Positions 12,377 to 23,559 of a DNA stretch of 32,646 nucleotides are shown here, piece after piece. Below the pieces are notes generated by a model, which was not told the origin of the DNA, ran no database searches, and saw only the letters and a list, made by a program, of their open reading frames with translations. The stretch is from Seison nebaliae. Taxonomy: Eukaryota; Rotifera; Pararotatoria; Seisonacea; Seisonidae. The translations under genes and the position numbers were made by a program. How positions within the stretch are numbered: position 1 is the stretch's first letter; each line of letters starts with the position of its first letter. The stretch lies in the NCBI GenBank assembly GCA_023231475.1, contig JALJEE010003100.1:1-32646 (forward strand), read 5' to 3'.

Positions 12377-13651
12377 TTAATTCTGTTCTCTAATATCGAA
12401 TGTATGAAATCCGGGAATCGAATATTTTTCAATGATCTCTTTCAAATCATTATTCAGCTGATTAGATTGATCGTTTGGGGTGGAGTAATTCGTTTCTAAA
12501 TCATTTTGAATTCGTTCGTCATCTAATTGAATACCGTTGTACATGTCACTGAGATTGCTGTGACTGACATATTGAAATTGATGACTGGATGAATTGAAAC
12601 CTTCATCAAAATTATCAATCTGTTCATAATCATTCGATGGTTTTCCTATTTTGGTTGTCAGATTCATCGATCTCATTTGATCTTTTGACAAACCGACTTT
12701 CTCTAACGTTCTTTCAATAAGTTGTGCATTACATAAATTTCCATCATATTTCTCTACATACAATTGGGGATTGACTCGAATTACTCCTAAATTATGAATT
12801 TCTTTCACCGTTTTAACGGTGGCGCCCGACCATTGTATAATAAGATTTTTGACAGTTTCCGGTTTCTTTGTCGGATTAGCTCGTTGATAAATTACACGTC
12901 GTTTCTGTTGCTTGTATGGTAACCATCGTTCGACGATGAGAGATCTGGGCTTCGGTGGTAATGGTGGTAAACGTTCAATTATGACACGTCTAGGTGGTGG
13001 AAGTGGAGCAGGTAATTGTTTCGTTATAACTTTCGGTCCAGGAGCTGCGGGAAGGTTTGGAGGATTCTCGCGCACAACTAATGGTGGAGGTGTTGATGCA
13101 CGTGGAGGACGTTGACGTATAATGATTGGTGGTGCAGCTGGTGGTATCGGAGGTCTCACTTCTTTAATAATAATTGGACCAGGTGGAGGAGGTGTAGGTG
13201 GTTGGAGATATCTGACAGCCACTTCTTGTTTGTAAACGATATTCTCATTATTCTCTTTTCGAATTATTTCCGGATCTGGATCATAATTTATCTCATAATC
13301 CATCGATGATGCATTTTTAGGTAATATTAAATCTTGATTAATTATTTCATTTCTTATCAAATTTCCCTTGTGATTGTTATGGGACGGAAAATTATAGTTC
13401 TCATCTGGGTTATTTTGGGATGGAAAATTATAATTTTCATTTTGGTAATTTTGGGATGGAAAATTATAATTTTCATTATAATATTTGTTGTTATTGATAT
13501 TATTAGTAAATTGATGAGTTGATTGATGATTGTTAACGATGAATTGGCGATAATAATCCATTAACTCATTTGAACTCGATTCATTAACATTTCGAGGATA
13601 ATCATTTCTCTGCATGAATTCCATCATGGAGTTAATTGTATGTGAAGTCAA
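12377..13651 (-). CDS. Proline-rich protein with repeated P-x-V/I-I-x-R/K motifs
   Basis: Unspliced ORF of 424 aa, family not recognised. Three parts are visible. Residues about 1-115 are Asn/Tyr-rich and contain nearly three copies of a 12-residue repeat built on ENYNFPSQN, encoded by a 36-bp minisatellite. The middle (about 145-270) is a run of roughly seven units of about 15 residues, each with a proline cluster followed by a beta-like triplet such as PIIIKE, PIIIRQ, PLVVRE, KVITKQ, RVIIER, SLIVER, RRVIYQ. The C-terminal third is non-repetitive, with a short region reading WSGATVKTVKEIHNLGVI that looks folded. Proline-spaced hydrophobic-charged repeats occur in structural proteins of the cortical cytoskeleton, but this is only an analogy. 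The stop faces the calcium channel's stop 120 bp away, so the two genes are convergent. Confidence 0.75.
   Translation of the reverse strand: MTSHTINSMMEFMQRNDYPRNVNESSSNELMDYYRQFIVNNHQSTHQFTNNINNNKYYNENYNFPSQNYQNENYNFPSQNNPDENYNFPSHNNHKGNLIRNEIINQDLILPKNASSMDYEINYDPDPEIIRKENNENIVYKQEVAVRYLQPPTPPPPGPIIIKEVRPPIPPAAPPIIIRQRPPRASTPPPLVVRENPPNLPAAPGPKVITKQLPAPLPPPRRVIIERLPPLPPKPRSLIVERWLPYKQQKRRVIYQRANPTKKPETVKNLIIQWSGATVKTVKEIHNLGVIRVNPQLYVEKYDGNLCNAQLIERTLEKVGLSKDQMRSMNLTTKIGKPSNDYEQIDNFDEGFNSSSHQFQYVSHSNLSDMYNGIQLDDERIQNDLETNYSTPNDQSNQLNNDLKEIIEKYSIPGFHTFDIREQN
13381..13476. repeat. 36-bp minisatellite inside the proline-rich gene
   Basis: About 2.7 copies of a 36-bp unit, starting gggatggaaaattataattt on the + strand. 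Copies 2 and 3 are nearly identical and copy 1 differs at several bases. The unit length is a multiple of three, so copy-number change keeps the frame and adds or removes 12 residues. Confidence 0.8.
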
Positions 13652-14322
13652 AATGTATGAGAAAGAAATTATTTTTACGTTTCGTAAAGGATTACAAATG
13701 AGAAGGAATCATTTAATAAGAAATGAAGTATAACTAAAGATGAACTGAACATCAACCCGGATGTCTTTAAATACTTTCCTATTTCATCTAATTCTTCTTC
13801 GTTCTCATCCTCTACACATCCCTCTCATGAGCAAATTAATTTTAATATTTTCAATTTATATTTCCCCTTTTTATCTTATCCATCTATCCATCAACATTTC
13901 CTCAACCATCAGTATACGAATTTATATCGACTGAGAATTAATCGTATCTCGCAAATGTTCCGCCCTCAATTATCCACATTCTTCTATTCTTTTGTTCAAC
14001 CTCAATATTCTCTCGCTTCATAATTGAAATTTTCGTGTTCTACACTCAAACACAATAAGAACGTAAGAAACACGTCATTTAGAATGAAGGAAAGTAATGA
14101 ATAATAGAGAAATTCATCCGTAAATTAAATATCTATTAAACTCATAAACAATAAATATTATTCACTTTACTTCTTGATTTTATGAGAAGAAAATTAAATT
14201 CATTCACGTTCCTTTTATGAATGAGAAAGAAAATTTGAAAATCATTGAAGTTTATTTGAAGAGGAATAAGTTGAACGAATAGTTACGGATGATGCAAAAA
14301 ATAATTTAAAGGAAAAGAATGT
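13652..14322. other. Intergenic spacer between two minus-strand genes
   Basis: About 670 bp of AT-rich DNA with pyrimidine tracts and no supported gene. It lies upstream of the proline-rich gene and downstream of the NEDD4-like gene. Confidence 0.5.
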
Positions 14323-17300
14323 TTAATCTACTCCACCATATCCATCAGAATTTTGAATAGCGGTTAAAATCTTCTGTCGCATAATCTCATAGTTAGGATA
14401 AGGTGGCAAATCCAATCGATTGAAACTATTTGAGAGGAAAGGAATTAAAAAGAATTTCATAGAAAATGTTATCGAACCAAGTATGTGATCGGGGAAGTTT
14501 ATCTTCCGTTCCCCATTTCTCTATCTTGAATCGTTGGGGACCATTACTGCCGAATAATTCACTGAAACCATTCCTCGGCAATCGTGTCGTGCCAGTGACG
14601 AATTGTAACAATTTTAATCTCATCGAATTATCGAAGGAGAGAACCACTTTCCAAAATACACTGATTACTCGGTCATTGTATGTGTATCCTTTATATTCGG
14701 TATTATTCATCCAATCATGAACATCGATAGTTCCAATTCCACTGATCAATAACTTTTGAAAATAATTTTGAAATTACTTATTTCTGAAATTGTCTAACTT
14801 CAATTTCTGTCGATGTCATTCCACATTGCTTTAATAAGTCCAATGGAACGATTTCGTTGAAACCTTCTTTGAATTTGTCCATTTGTGTTCGAATTCTCGA
14901 TTTAAATCGAAATTGAATTAATAAACTAAATATTAGATGAATTTAATTCGAAAGAAATAAGAGTCTTCTCTAACTCGATATATTCTTCTTTGTTCTGATT
15001 CGTCACACGAATGTTCTTTCCATCTTCTTTCAATTCCACTTCTTTTATCTGGAAATTTTAATATTTTTAAATATAGAAAATTTTGGGGATAAATAGAAAC
15101 TTCTCCAAATACTTCGGTTTCGATAGTAAAATAATATTCATCTAAACATTCATCTTCATTCATTAGATCCGTTTCCAATAACCAAGTTAATGACTTGAAA
15201 TAATTTTCATCCACTTGTTCCATATCCTCCAACGTGATGGGTGAATTCAACATCATTTTATAAAATGGTCGAATAAAATAAACTGAAAATTATCGAAATA
15301 ATTTAGTGAGAGATTTCTCAAAAAATTCAAACCATCCAATAATCGATTATGATAGACAGCCATCGCAGCAATTCGACCGGCAAAATGGAAATATCTCAAA
15401 TGATGTTCATTCAATACGCCGGATAATGGATTGATTTGTAACGTATAATTGTCACTAAGGAAATAATGAGAAATTTTAATTTATTTGAAAATTCAAAACC
15501 TGGCAGCATATTCGAACAAACCATAATATGGATTGAATAATTCTTTCGATAATAATAAAAACCATTCTCTTGTTAATCCACCATAATCCAGACCTTTCTC
15601 CCCTATGAAATCAACCCACAATCTAAAAAGTTTTTTAAAAAAATCGATAAAAAACTTTGAAAGAAAATAATGAAACCTTGCTCTTAATCGTTCTGGTGTT
15701 GCCGTTTCGATGATGGTGAATGACGTTTCCAGAATCGATGAACGATACACTTTAATTTCGAACTTATTACTCAATGCGGTCGGTACGGGCAATTTTTGAC
15801 GTAATTGATTATATTGTAATCGGAACGTACTCGATTGTTGAATTTTCGGTCCACTAATCTTTTCGATACGTGGATCTTCCCATTGGGTCTTCTTATTTTC
15901 ATGATCGACGAAAAAAAATCGACCATTTACATGTCTCTTCCGTTCCCAGTTAGGTGGAAGAGGACCCAAGTTCAATAAAGCGTCTGGATAAGATTCGCTG
16001 TCGATTGGATTGTTTGGCGATTCTTTGTTTGTTCTAGGATCGATCCATGACGTAGTCTTATCAGAATGATTGATAAAGAATACGCGTCCATTTTGAGTTT
16101 TACTCATATCCCATCCATGTGGTAACGGCCATTCTTCCGCCGATGGAATACTATCACTGTTTGAATTAACATTCGATATGGTTGGTGGATTGTCCTGTTC
16201 GTCATTCACATGATATCGATTGATGTTTGATTGGTTTATCATCGATCTTCTCGGATACGGATTCGTTGTCGTTCCACCTTCAGTTGTTGTTGATGTTGCT
16301 GGTTGGGATTGAGGTCGATGCCAAGTCGTTGTACGAGTTGTGTGATCGACATAATATGTTCTGTCATTGGCATCTTTCCGTTCTTCCCATCCAGATGGCA
16401 ATGGAGGAAGTGGTGCCGATCTTCTATTTTGATCCATTCCTGCAGTAGTAGTAGTAGTAGTAGTTGATGGTGCTGCAGTTTCGTCCTGACAATCAATAAG
16501 ATAATTCAATAATTGAAATTTCTAACTGAAATATCTGCCGATTCGTCGAATTGTTTCAATGAAATTAAGAAACGAAGTACTCCTCGAACTCTCGCACGTG
16601 TGTTACTAAAAATAGGAAAGAAATTAAAAATTTGCTTTTCTACCCGCAAACAGCCATTTATGTCCTCAAATAAAATTAAAAGATTTATTCCCGAAAAATG
16701 TTAGATTAAGTTAATAAAAGAAATTTACTGTAAAGAAATGTTTAGACGAATAATATTGTCAACTATGTAAAAAATAAAGAGAAATTTGAGAACTTCTTGT
16801 TCAATAAAAGGAAAGAAAATTTTCTGAAAAATTTGCAACATTCAAATTGAAAATATTTACTTACTATTTGAATAAATTTGCTAATCTTTTAATTTTAAAT
16901 AATCACAATTCCGAAAAAAGAGTAATTACAATAATCGATATCAATTGTCGACGTATGATAAATGATGGATAATGGATAAGATCTAACGGTTTTGGTACAA
17001 GTTTCTCCGATCTCATTTGCACTTCGCCTCCCATATCGATATCACGCAAATCGATTGCACATTGTCCTCGAAAATCATGTTTGGACTAAAATCGAAAGAA
17101 CTTCAAATACACAAGAAAAAGGGAAATAGATGGAACATATCGATTCTCGTCAAAAATATCAAGAGTCATCACTTGTTCGTCGGGGAGGACCTGTTAAATT
17201 TGGATGAATTGCAGATAATAATATTTGTGAGTAAAAAAATGTTTGAAACTCGAAAATAAAATTCTTCATTCCATTCGGGATTTAAGGTCTGAATATGGAA

Positions 17301-17613
17301 TAAAGATTGAACATTTTTCAATGAGAGAGAAAGGAAACTTTCTTTCGTGTTGAGGTTTTCTGCACGTCAATTGGAACGACATTACCATCGTCGTTTGGTT
17401 CACGATTAATCAAAGTTATCTTTACAAATGGGTCACTGATGGTGAAGATATCTTTTTTTATTAAGTTTGTTGCATTAATAATTTTGAGATAAACAATCGC
17501 CACGCGTTTACCTATACGAGACTGCACGAAACAGAATAATGGAACAAGAAGAAGGAGAAAATGGAAGGAACGTAGGCTAATGCTGCTTCTTTCGTTAATC
17601 CGAATTCACCCAT
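14323..17613 (-). CDS. NEDD4: NEDD4-family HECT E3 ubiquitin ligase (C2-WW-WW-WW-HECT)
   Basis: 14 exons, 769 aa, written high to low: 17613-17572, 17521-17339, 17288-17250, 17190-17137, 17085-16988, 16605-16527, 16485-15677, 15622-15500, 15454-15333, 15282-15101, 15048-14975, 14925-14799, 14752-14478, 14425-14323. The N-terminal C2 domain shows [23 protein letters not shown] and the DENR strand, so membrane/calcium binding is likely. Three WW domains follow a poly-Thr run: LPSGWEER (from about residue 194), LPHGWDMS and LPPNWERK, each with its second Trp; they bind PPxY-type motifs. The HECT domain carries GEKGLDYGG, the [10 protein letters not shown] block and HTCFN with the catalytic Cys at residue 736, 33 residues before the C-terminus as in NEDD4 itself. 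The protein ends in GGVD. It transfers ubiquitin to membrane proteins and sorting adaptors. All introns are 41-59 bp except one of 382 bp (16606-16987). Three WW domains resemble fly Nedd4 and yeast Rsp5. Confidence 0.93.
16441..16465. repeat. Trinucleotide microsatellite encoding poly-Thr
   Basis: A run of agt/gta units on the + strand, read on the minus strand as Thr codons, gives the poly-Thr tract just before the first WW domain of the NEDD4-like protein. It is an obvious site for length variation. Confidence 0.8.
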
Positions 17614-19072
17614 TGTTTATTTAATAAATTAAATGAAATTTTATTAAAAGTTCATTCTTCTTCTTTTTTGATTTTTCTTTTGAAAAGACTTAATTCTATG
17701 AACTGGTCGAGAAGGTTGAAAAGGGAAAACCAAAATAAAAGATATTAATTCAAATTCAATCCAATCCCTACTTGAATGCAGGAGATGTATTCAAGAGGAA
17801 GAATAATAAGAAAATTTAATCGTGTCCAATATGCAAACATGCGGACATAAACAACAAAAATAACCTCCATTTCTCTTTTTCCTCATTAATTTATACTTAT
17901 ATCTTCCTCCAATTTATTAATTTTCAATCAATTTCCTATTTTCCTAATTTTCCTCATATTTTCCGTTTTCATGATTCAAATTTCGGCTTTTCTTTTTGCA
18001 TTTAATTTTTAATTTAATATTCATAAAACTTCAAAACTTATTCTTATCGTTTATTGCCAATCAATTTGATTTTCTTTATCACGAATCATAAATGATGTTT
18101 TAAAAAATTTTAAATTTCTTCACTCTATAATATTGGTGGTTCTATAAATTTTTTAATTAATTTGTACAGTCAACAAAATAAAATTTCTCTAAATCTTTGC
18201 AATAAATTAGTTAAGCATCAATTAGTTTTTAGTTTTTGTAGTCGTTCCAATTATAGTTTTATCATAATTAGTAAAAATTTTTCCACGTTCAATGTTTCGG
18301 TTTCACTTAAAACTTAATACAAACAACTACAAATTAAACGAATGAGTAGAATGGAAGTCCTTGAAAGAAAGTAATACGAATTATATATGTCGATATATTA
18401 TTCAATATCAGTACGTACAGCACTGAAGTGTTATTGTTATAGAGGAATGGAAAGTGTGTTGAATGATTGCTTTCTTCCATGGCGGTCAATGATTGATGAA
18501 TGTGTCGATATATAATCGATGTATATTTTCGTGTATGATAATTTGCATTCACTCTTTATGAAGGACTTTTTTCCTAACGTTAGTCAATATAAGAATATGC
18601 TATCAATACACAAATTGACCAGTTGAAGAATGAATGAGGATGAAACGGTGACTCGTCGTTAACACATGCATTGGCAATTTGGTGGAGAAGTCGAAATTTA
18701 ATGGAATCATAATTATTCTATTCATTATGTTCTTTTCTTTTTTTAAACAGTTCATTTTATCATTGTTCAATGTGCTTCATAGTATATATAAAATAATTAA
18801 TTAAATTTGAGGACTGATATGGAATACATTTCTGACGAATATATAAACGTTTTGCGTCAGTCTCATTTTGGAGGAATATCGGAATATAATTTCAACTAAA
18901 TAATTATCTATTATTGAGTATTATATAAGAGGAGGAATGTCTATTTATTCATTCATATGAACGATTAAACGCGGACAACAATTTTTTAACGTGTAATGAT
19001 TGTACACAAAATTTCTCCTTTTTTACGATTATACTTCCAACTTAACATTTACTATTTCAAAAAAAATTTCTT
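17614..19072. other. Longest intergenic spacer between divergent genes
   Basis: About 1.46 kb between the divergently transcribed NEDD4-like and penta-EF-hand genes. It is AT-rich and has long runs of polypyrimidine on the + strand (17870-18010). A 72-codon antisense frame at 18334-18552 has no recognisable domain. Around 18380-18530 several cgatata/tatcg and atcgat palindromes recur. I see no RNA gene. It presumably holds both promoters. Confidence 0.5.
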
Positions 19073-19795
19073 ATGATGAGCAATAGTCCAATTTCAAATC
19101 TGTCGAATGAAGATCGACTGTTGGAATTATATTTAAGGTTTTCTCTCGTAACATTTATGGATCTTAAAAATGACTAGGGTCGTCTCATCGAAAAACGAGA
19201 AAATTAATTGGATGCAATTACAACAATTGTTATATTTCGGAGGATTTGATTCGTTTTCTAATTATACCATTCGACGACTGATTAGTTCTTTTTCACTTTT
19301 CCTGAAACTATAAATCTTTCTAGACATTATGGGAATTCGGAACGATAAATTATTGACATTTAACCACTTCTATTCGTTGTGGAAACATTTGAGCAGTTGG
19401 GAAGTAACATTTTATAATCATCCACACATTAATGATAAGACATTGACAATCGAACATTTCACTGATGCTCTAAATAAATTGGGTTTAAAACTGACGTCGA
19501 TTTATTTCGAATTAATTTCTTCCTCATCAAACAATCAGATTTCCATCTAAATGAAACTCAAGTACAAAGACTATTACGAAGTACGAATACGAAAAGAAGG
19601 GAGTCTTTTAAATTTGACGATTTTGTAAACATCTGTTGCATCATGCAAGTTCGTTCTCTTTCACAGTTCGTTATTTCCTCATTTCCTCAACAGACTATTA
19701 GGAAAGAATTCTTAAGTGACGACATTGGAAGTGATGGTGGTATGAACTTAACGTATGAACATTTCCTATTTGTCGTTTTCACTTTGAAAACTTAA
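19073..19795 (+). CDS. Penta-EF-hand family protein (ALG-2/sorcin-like) with degenerate loops
   Basis: Five exons, 19073-19137, 19178-19284, 19324-19482, 19539-19648 and 19694-19795, with introns of 39-56 bp, give 180 aa, the usual length for this family. The order of helices matches ALG-2/PDCD6: FNHFYSLWKHLSSW corresponds to the F-EF-V-W segment, LTIEHFTDALNKL to the third hand, FKFDDFVNICCIMQ to the fourth and LTYEHFLFVVF to the fifth. ALG-2 is a calcium-dependent adaptor in ESCRT and COPII trafficking. Here the calcium loops have lost most acidic ligands: loop 1 reads VVSSKNEKIN and loop 3 HPHINDKTLT. Only the last loop (DDIGSDGG) looks partly intact. A calcium-independent or dimer-only role is inferred. 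The start could be either of two adjacent ATG codons (19073 or 19076). Confidence 0.78.
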
Positions 19796-20549
19796 CTTAC
19801 GAATTTTCCATCGATCCAAATACAAGATGAGTGTTGACGGTTTTACATGAATACTCTCACAACCAAACCAATAGATTTATTCTGATATATATGATACTCA
19901 AAAAGTGAGTTTGATAAAGTTTATAAATTATTAATTTTTTCATGAATAAACAACGTTTATCAAATTTAATGTATATTGATAAACTGACAAATTATGATAA
20001 AACAAAGTTGAAAAATATAAGATCTTCTCGTTAAAAAGTTTTCATAATAAACAAACTTAAAATGATAAATATTATTCATTATGTAACTATATACCTCATT
20101 AATTAAGTAATGTTGTTCGATATGAAACATTTTTATGAGTTCATCTTTCCCATCATACGAAAACACGCTAAATACAGTTATTAGTAACACATACTTTTAG
20201 ATTTCCGTTTAGATGCTTCAAAAAAAATTGAAAACTAATTTCTTCAAAGGAGTAAGTAAAAAGAATGTTCGAAAATAGTGTGATAAATTAATTTCAACAT
20301 ATTTATTAATATCAAATTTTTAATAAACGTTTAATCAAATAATTGTTAATTAATCCATTTAAATTAAAATTAATTGAAATTGTTTTTAAGTTAAATAATT
20401 ATTGGGTAATTTTACTTAAACGAAGACTGTCGACTTTACAATTTATTAGATGGTAATAAATTTTATACAAGAAATTTTAAGGAAAGAGTAATAGATTGAT
20501 GATGTTTAAAATAAAACCGAAGAAAAAACGAAGAAAATTAAGCAAGAAA
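19796..20549. other. Intergenic spacer between convergent genes
   Basis: About 750 bp, very AT-rich. A 74-codon antisense frame at 19966-20190 (starting at a GTG) includes a stretch reading VFSYDGKDELIKMFHIEQHY that could be an exon, with possible splice sites around it, but I could not build a convincing gene. Otherwise nothing seen. Confidence 0.4.
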
Positions 20550-21482
20550 TTAATTCTCGAACAAACTGAATGTTGGTAGTAATTCTTTGAGATTAGAGCG
20601 AACCATAGCTAAACTTTCTGAAGAATTCTTCGTTACAATAAAAATGTAAGCATTGGCGGAGAATTGTTCAATTAAAATAAACCGATCATTATTACGATAT
20701 TCAATAGACAAGAATAATGTATTCATGTTACGACAATTAACTTTGAACTTTTTTACCATGTCTGAAATTTGTTCATTTTTTTTCAAATCGTTCTGTTTCT
20801 TTTCGCCCTTGGAATTAATATGAACCGAAGCGATGACTAATAATGTACATTTCTCCAACAAGATAATCTCTTCCGCATCTAAAACATCTAATAATCGGTT
20901 GATTAATTTTTCGATTTTATCAATATCTTTTATTTGATCATGAAGGATAGCACTCCAAGCGAGATAAAGTGATTCATTCCAAATGGTCGTTGCAAAATAT
21001 TTAATTTCTTTATGATATTTCCCTTTCACTGCCGCTTTGATATCATCGCGCATTCCTCGAAATTCTTTATTCTGTTTCTCGTTTTCAATCAGATCCATTT
21101 TATGAATTAGCACATAAACTTTCGTTTCTGGTGACATGGCTTCAACGCATTCGAGACATCGCAAAAAATATTTCTTTTGTTTATCAAACGAATCCGTACG
21201 TACTTCAAACACATAAATCAACACCTCAACATTACCGAATACTTTTCCACGTTGAGCATCGACATAATTGTCCAAGAATGCTTTTTGACCACCACAATCC
21301 CAAACATTCAACACTAATTTCCCATAAAACCGTACGAACGCTTGTTCTATCTCAATAGTTATACCTAATCGTCGTGCCTCATGTGCCAAGAAGTTGGAGA
21401 AGATGATTGTTCTCATTGATGTCTTTCCTGCACCACTCTTCCCCATCAACAAAATCTTATTTCGGTCGTTTGTTGTTGGCAT
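20550..21482 (-). CDS. RagA: Rag GTPase, RagA/B type
   Basis: Single exon, 310 aa (human RagA has 313). The start is placed at ATG 21482-21480 because MPTTNDRNKILLMGKSG lines up with the start of RagA; the upstream extension of the frame lacks an ATG. Visible elements: P-loop GKSGAGKT (residues 14-21), switch II WDCGGQ, NKxD-type motif HKMD, and the C-terminal roadblock-like half with LEKCTLLVIAS and FKVNCRNMNTLFLSIEYRN. RagA/B pairs with RagC/D on the lysosome surface and recruits TORC1 when amino acids are plentiful. The gene lies head-to-head with the Gln-rich gene, about 760 bp away. The 5' leader ends in a polypyrimidine/CAAG stretch, so a leader intron is possible. Confidence 0.93.
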   Translation of the reverse strand: MPTTNDRNKILLMGKSGAGKTSMRTIIFSNFLAHEARRLGITIEIEQAFVRFYGKLVLNVWDCGGQKAFLDNYVDAQRGKVFGNVEVLIYVFEVRTDSFDKQKKYFLRCLECVEAMSPETKVYVLIHKMDLIENEKQNKEFRGMRDDIKAAVKGKYHKEIKYFATTIWNESLYLAWSAILHDQIKDIDKIEKLINRLLDVLDAEEIILLEKCTLLVIASVHINSKGEKKQNDLKKNEQISDMVKKFKVNCRNMNTLFLSIEYRNNDRFILIEQFSANAYIFIVTKNSSESLAMVRSNLKELLPTFSLFEN

Positions 21483-22245
21483 GATTGTTGCGGGTTGAAT
21501 GAGGCCTTGAAAAAAATTTTTTCCAAAATTTTTCAACTACCGAAAATAAAATCTACTCGAGATAAATTTAATACTTATACACTCATATCTCTTGACTTAC
21601 ATTCCATATGGACATTCCTTTCCAATTGTTTTTTTTTTAAGTGTCTTTCATCTCGTTTTTTATATCACTTTCAAGGTGAAACTGTAAGAAGAATCTTCTG
21701 AAACAAGTACTGAAGGAACATTAAATTTAAAAGTTAAGCTTAATTATATTATCAAAATTCCCAACTTTTTCTCAATTTACTTTTCTAGTTTAGCATAATC
21801 GATGAAGTAGATCGACTAACACATCCTATTCTTCCTCATTAACTTTATTGAAATTGTTCCAACAATTATTAGAAAGATTATTTTGATCATTTTAAGCTGA
21901 TATAAACAAATAAATGAATTAATTTCGGAGTTTTTAAAAAGAATAACTTATTTGGATGTTTGATTTTATGAGACGTTTTTTAAATTTTCAGACAATGACT
22001 ATAAAATTTTTATAGATAAATTATTTTTTTTATCAAAACTTACTCAAGCAGAAGTTGTAACATGTTTCAACTTCAATTCAACTTTTGTCTCAACACAACC
22101 ATCATAATTCGTTCGATATGAATTGAACATAAAACTTCGTGACGTCATTGATGTTCTCGATAGAGGGAACGTTGTGTAAAGAATGAAAAAGTAGATTTAG
22201 AGAAATAATTAGATTTCATTTGGAAAAAAGTTTTTGTGTGAAATT
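21483..22245. other. Shared upstream region of RagA and the Gln-rich gene
   Basis: About 760 bp between the two divergent start codons. A 68-codon frame at 21495-21701 is a chance frame. No RNA gene or repeat seen. This is a likely bidirectional promoter by position only. Confidence 0.5.
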
Positions 22246-23112
22246 ATGATGATGTTTTCAACAGGAACTCCCGCAGTCCAACTGGATGCAGCGACACAGC
22301 AAAAAATCCAACAACAATCTCAACAACTTCTTTCCCAATTGAACATGGGTGCACCAGCAGGTGGGAATTATGTTTCTGCTGGTCATTCCGCTTCAACTTT
22401 ACAATTATCTGGTGAATTGAGTGGAGTTGACATTTCTCAAGCAGCACCGCCAACAATCGAAGTGAACGGACAAACTTTCATTCAAGTTCCTCAAAGTCAA
22501 ATTGGAGGTGGAACAGGACAAGCATCATCTCAATTGATAGATGTATTGGGAAAGGGTGAAGGTGAGAAAGTAATGAAAGGTTAGAATGATTATTTTGAGA
22601 AAAGTTTTTTTTCTAAATTATAATGCCAAATTAGAATTAAAAACGAAATCAAGATCTGCTAAAATCGATGTTCCTAAAGGTTGGGGAAAAGGTAAAATAA
22701 TGAGTGGTTAATATTTGAATCGATTTGAAAAATTAATTTGGAATTAATTCTTAGAGGAAGAAATGAGAGGACAACAAGAACCTAGTGACGACGAAGACGA
22801 TCATAGAAAAATTGATGCCAAACCATTATATAATCAACAGAATAAGAATCAAAATTTTGATCTTTCTAAATTTCCTAAAGGTTTCCTTTCAGTTTAGAAA
22901 TTATACTCATCAAATTAAATTTAGGTACGATGGTATTGAATGGAGATGAAGATTGGAAATCATTAATAATGAACAACAACAACAATAATCATAGTTTTGG
23001 GAAGCCGATAATTGACAATGGAAATCTTGGAAATATAATTTCGTCTTTAAAATCCTCTTCTTCAATGACGACAGGCAACGCCCCAAATGTCATTAATTTG
23101 AGTGGAGATTAA
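22246..23112 (+). CDS. Gln-rich protein of unknown function
   Basis: Four exons, 22246-22579, 22635-22691, 22755-22880 and 22925-23112; introns of 55, 63 and 44 bp, all in phase 1; 234 aa. I do not recognise the family. The N-terminus is a Gln/Ala-rich helix-like stretch (AATQQKIQQQSQQLLSQLNM), followed by a Gly/Ser/Gln-rich region with VNGQTFIQVPQSQ. A short basic patch (KTKSRSAKIDVPKGWGK) leads into an acidic run (SDDEDDH), then Asn-rich sequence. The composition suggests a nuclear regulatory or adaptor protein, but this is inference. ATG codons occur at 22246, 22249 and 22252; the sequence ttttcaacag just after them could also be an acceptor for an unseen upstream exon. An AATAAA lies at 23177. 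Confidence 0.7.
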
Positions 23113-23310
23113 ACGATTGAATGGAGAGAAAATGTGAAAAGAATAGAATAGATTCAAATGAATTAAATTATTTCTTAATAAAATATATCTCATCGAAAAA
23201 TTTTTATTTTCAATGAACTTCAATTACATCTTTTCTTGTGTTGTGTTATTGTGAGTCACTATAACTATTGTCTGAATTTGAAATGCAAAGTGTACAATTA
23301 AAATATTATT

Positions 23311-23350
23311 ACACATACACATACAAATACACACATACACACACACACAT
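23311..23350. repeat. CA/TG dinucleotide microsatellite, imperfect
   Basis: A run of acac units interrupted by single t and a bases, about 40 bp. It creates a Cys/Val-rich chance frame on the minus strand. Confidence 0.85.
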
Positions 23351-23559
23351 TGATATCCAATGTCATTTAGGACGTGAAATAATAAAATTAGGTAGAATTT
23401 TATATTATTAATGTGACAGTAAAGAAAAAATTTCATTTCGTCCACTTTTTTCCCTACGAATAGAGTAAAGAAATAAATTAACGTGCCAGTTCGAAACGCA
23501 TCTTTCGATGTCAACTAAATTAATCTTGAATTGTTAAGCTTATAATTTATAATTCAAAA

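Noticed and set aside
12912-13522. Gly/Trp-rich plus-strand ORFs
   Set aside because: They are complements of the proline-rich gene on the minus strand; the Gly runs are the antisense of proline codons.
16239-16509. ATG at 16509 as the start of a WW-HECT protein
   Set aside because: The first residues read through a 41-bp GT-AG intron (16486-16526); upstream exons encode a proper C2 domain in frame.
19966-20190. Minus-strand ORF of 74 codons with splice-like sites around it
   Set aside because: Starts at GTG, no consistent multi-exon frame could be built and no domain is visible.
23224-23514. Minus-strand ORF with a Cys/Val-rich stretch
   Set aside because: Produced by the CA/TG microsatellite; no other support.
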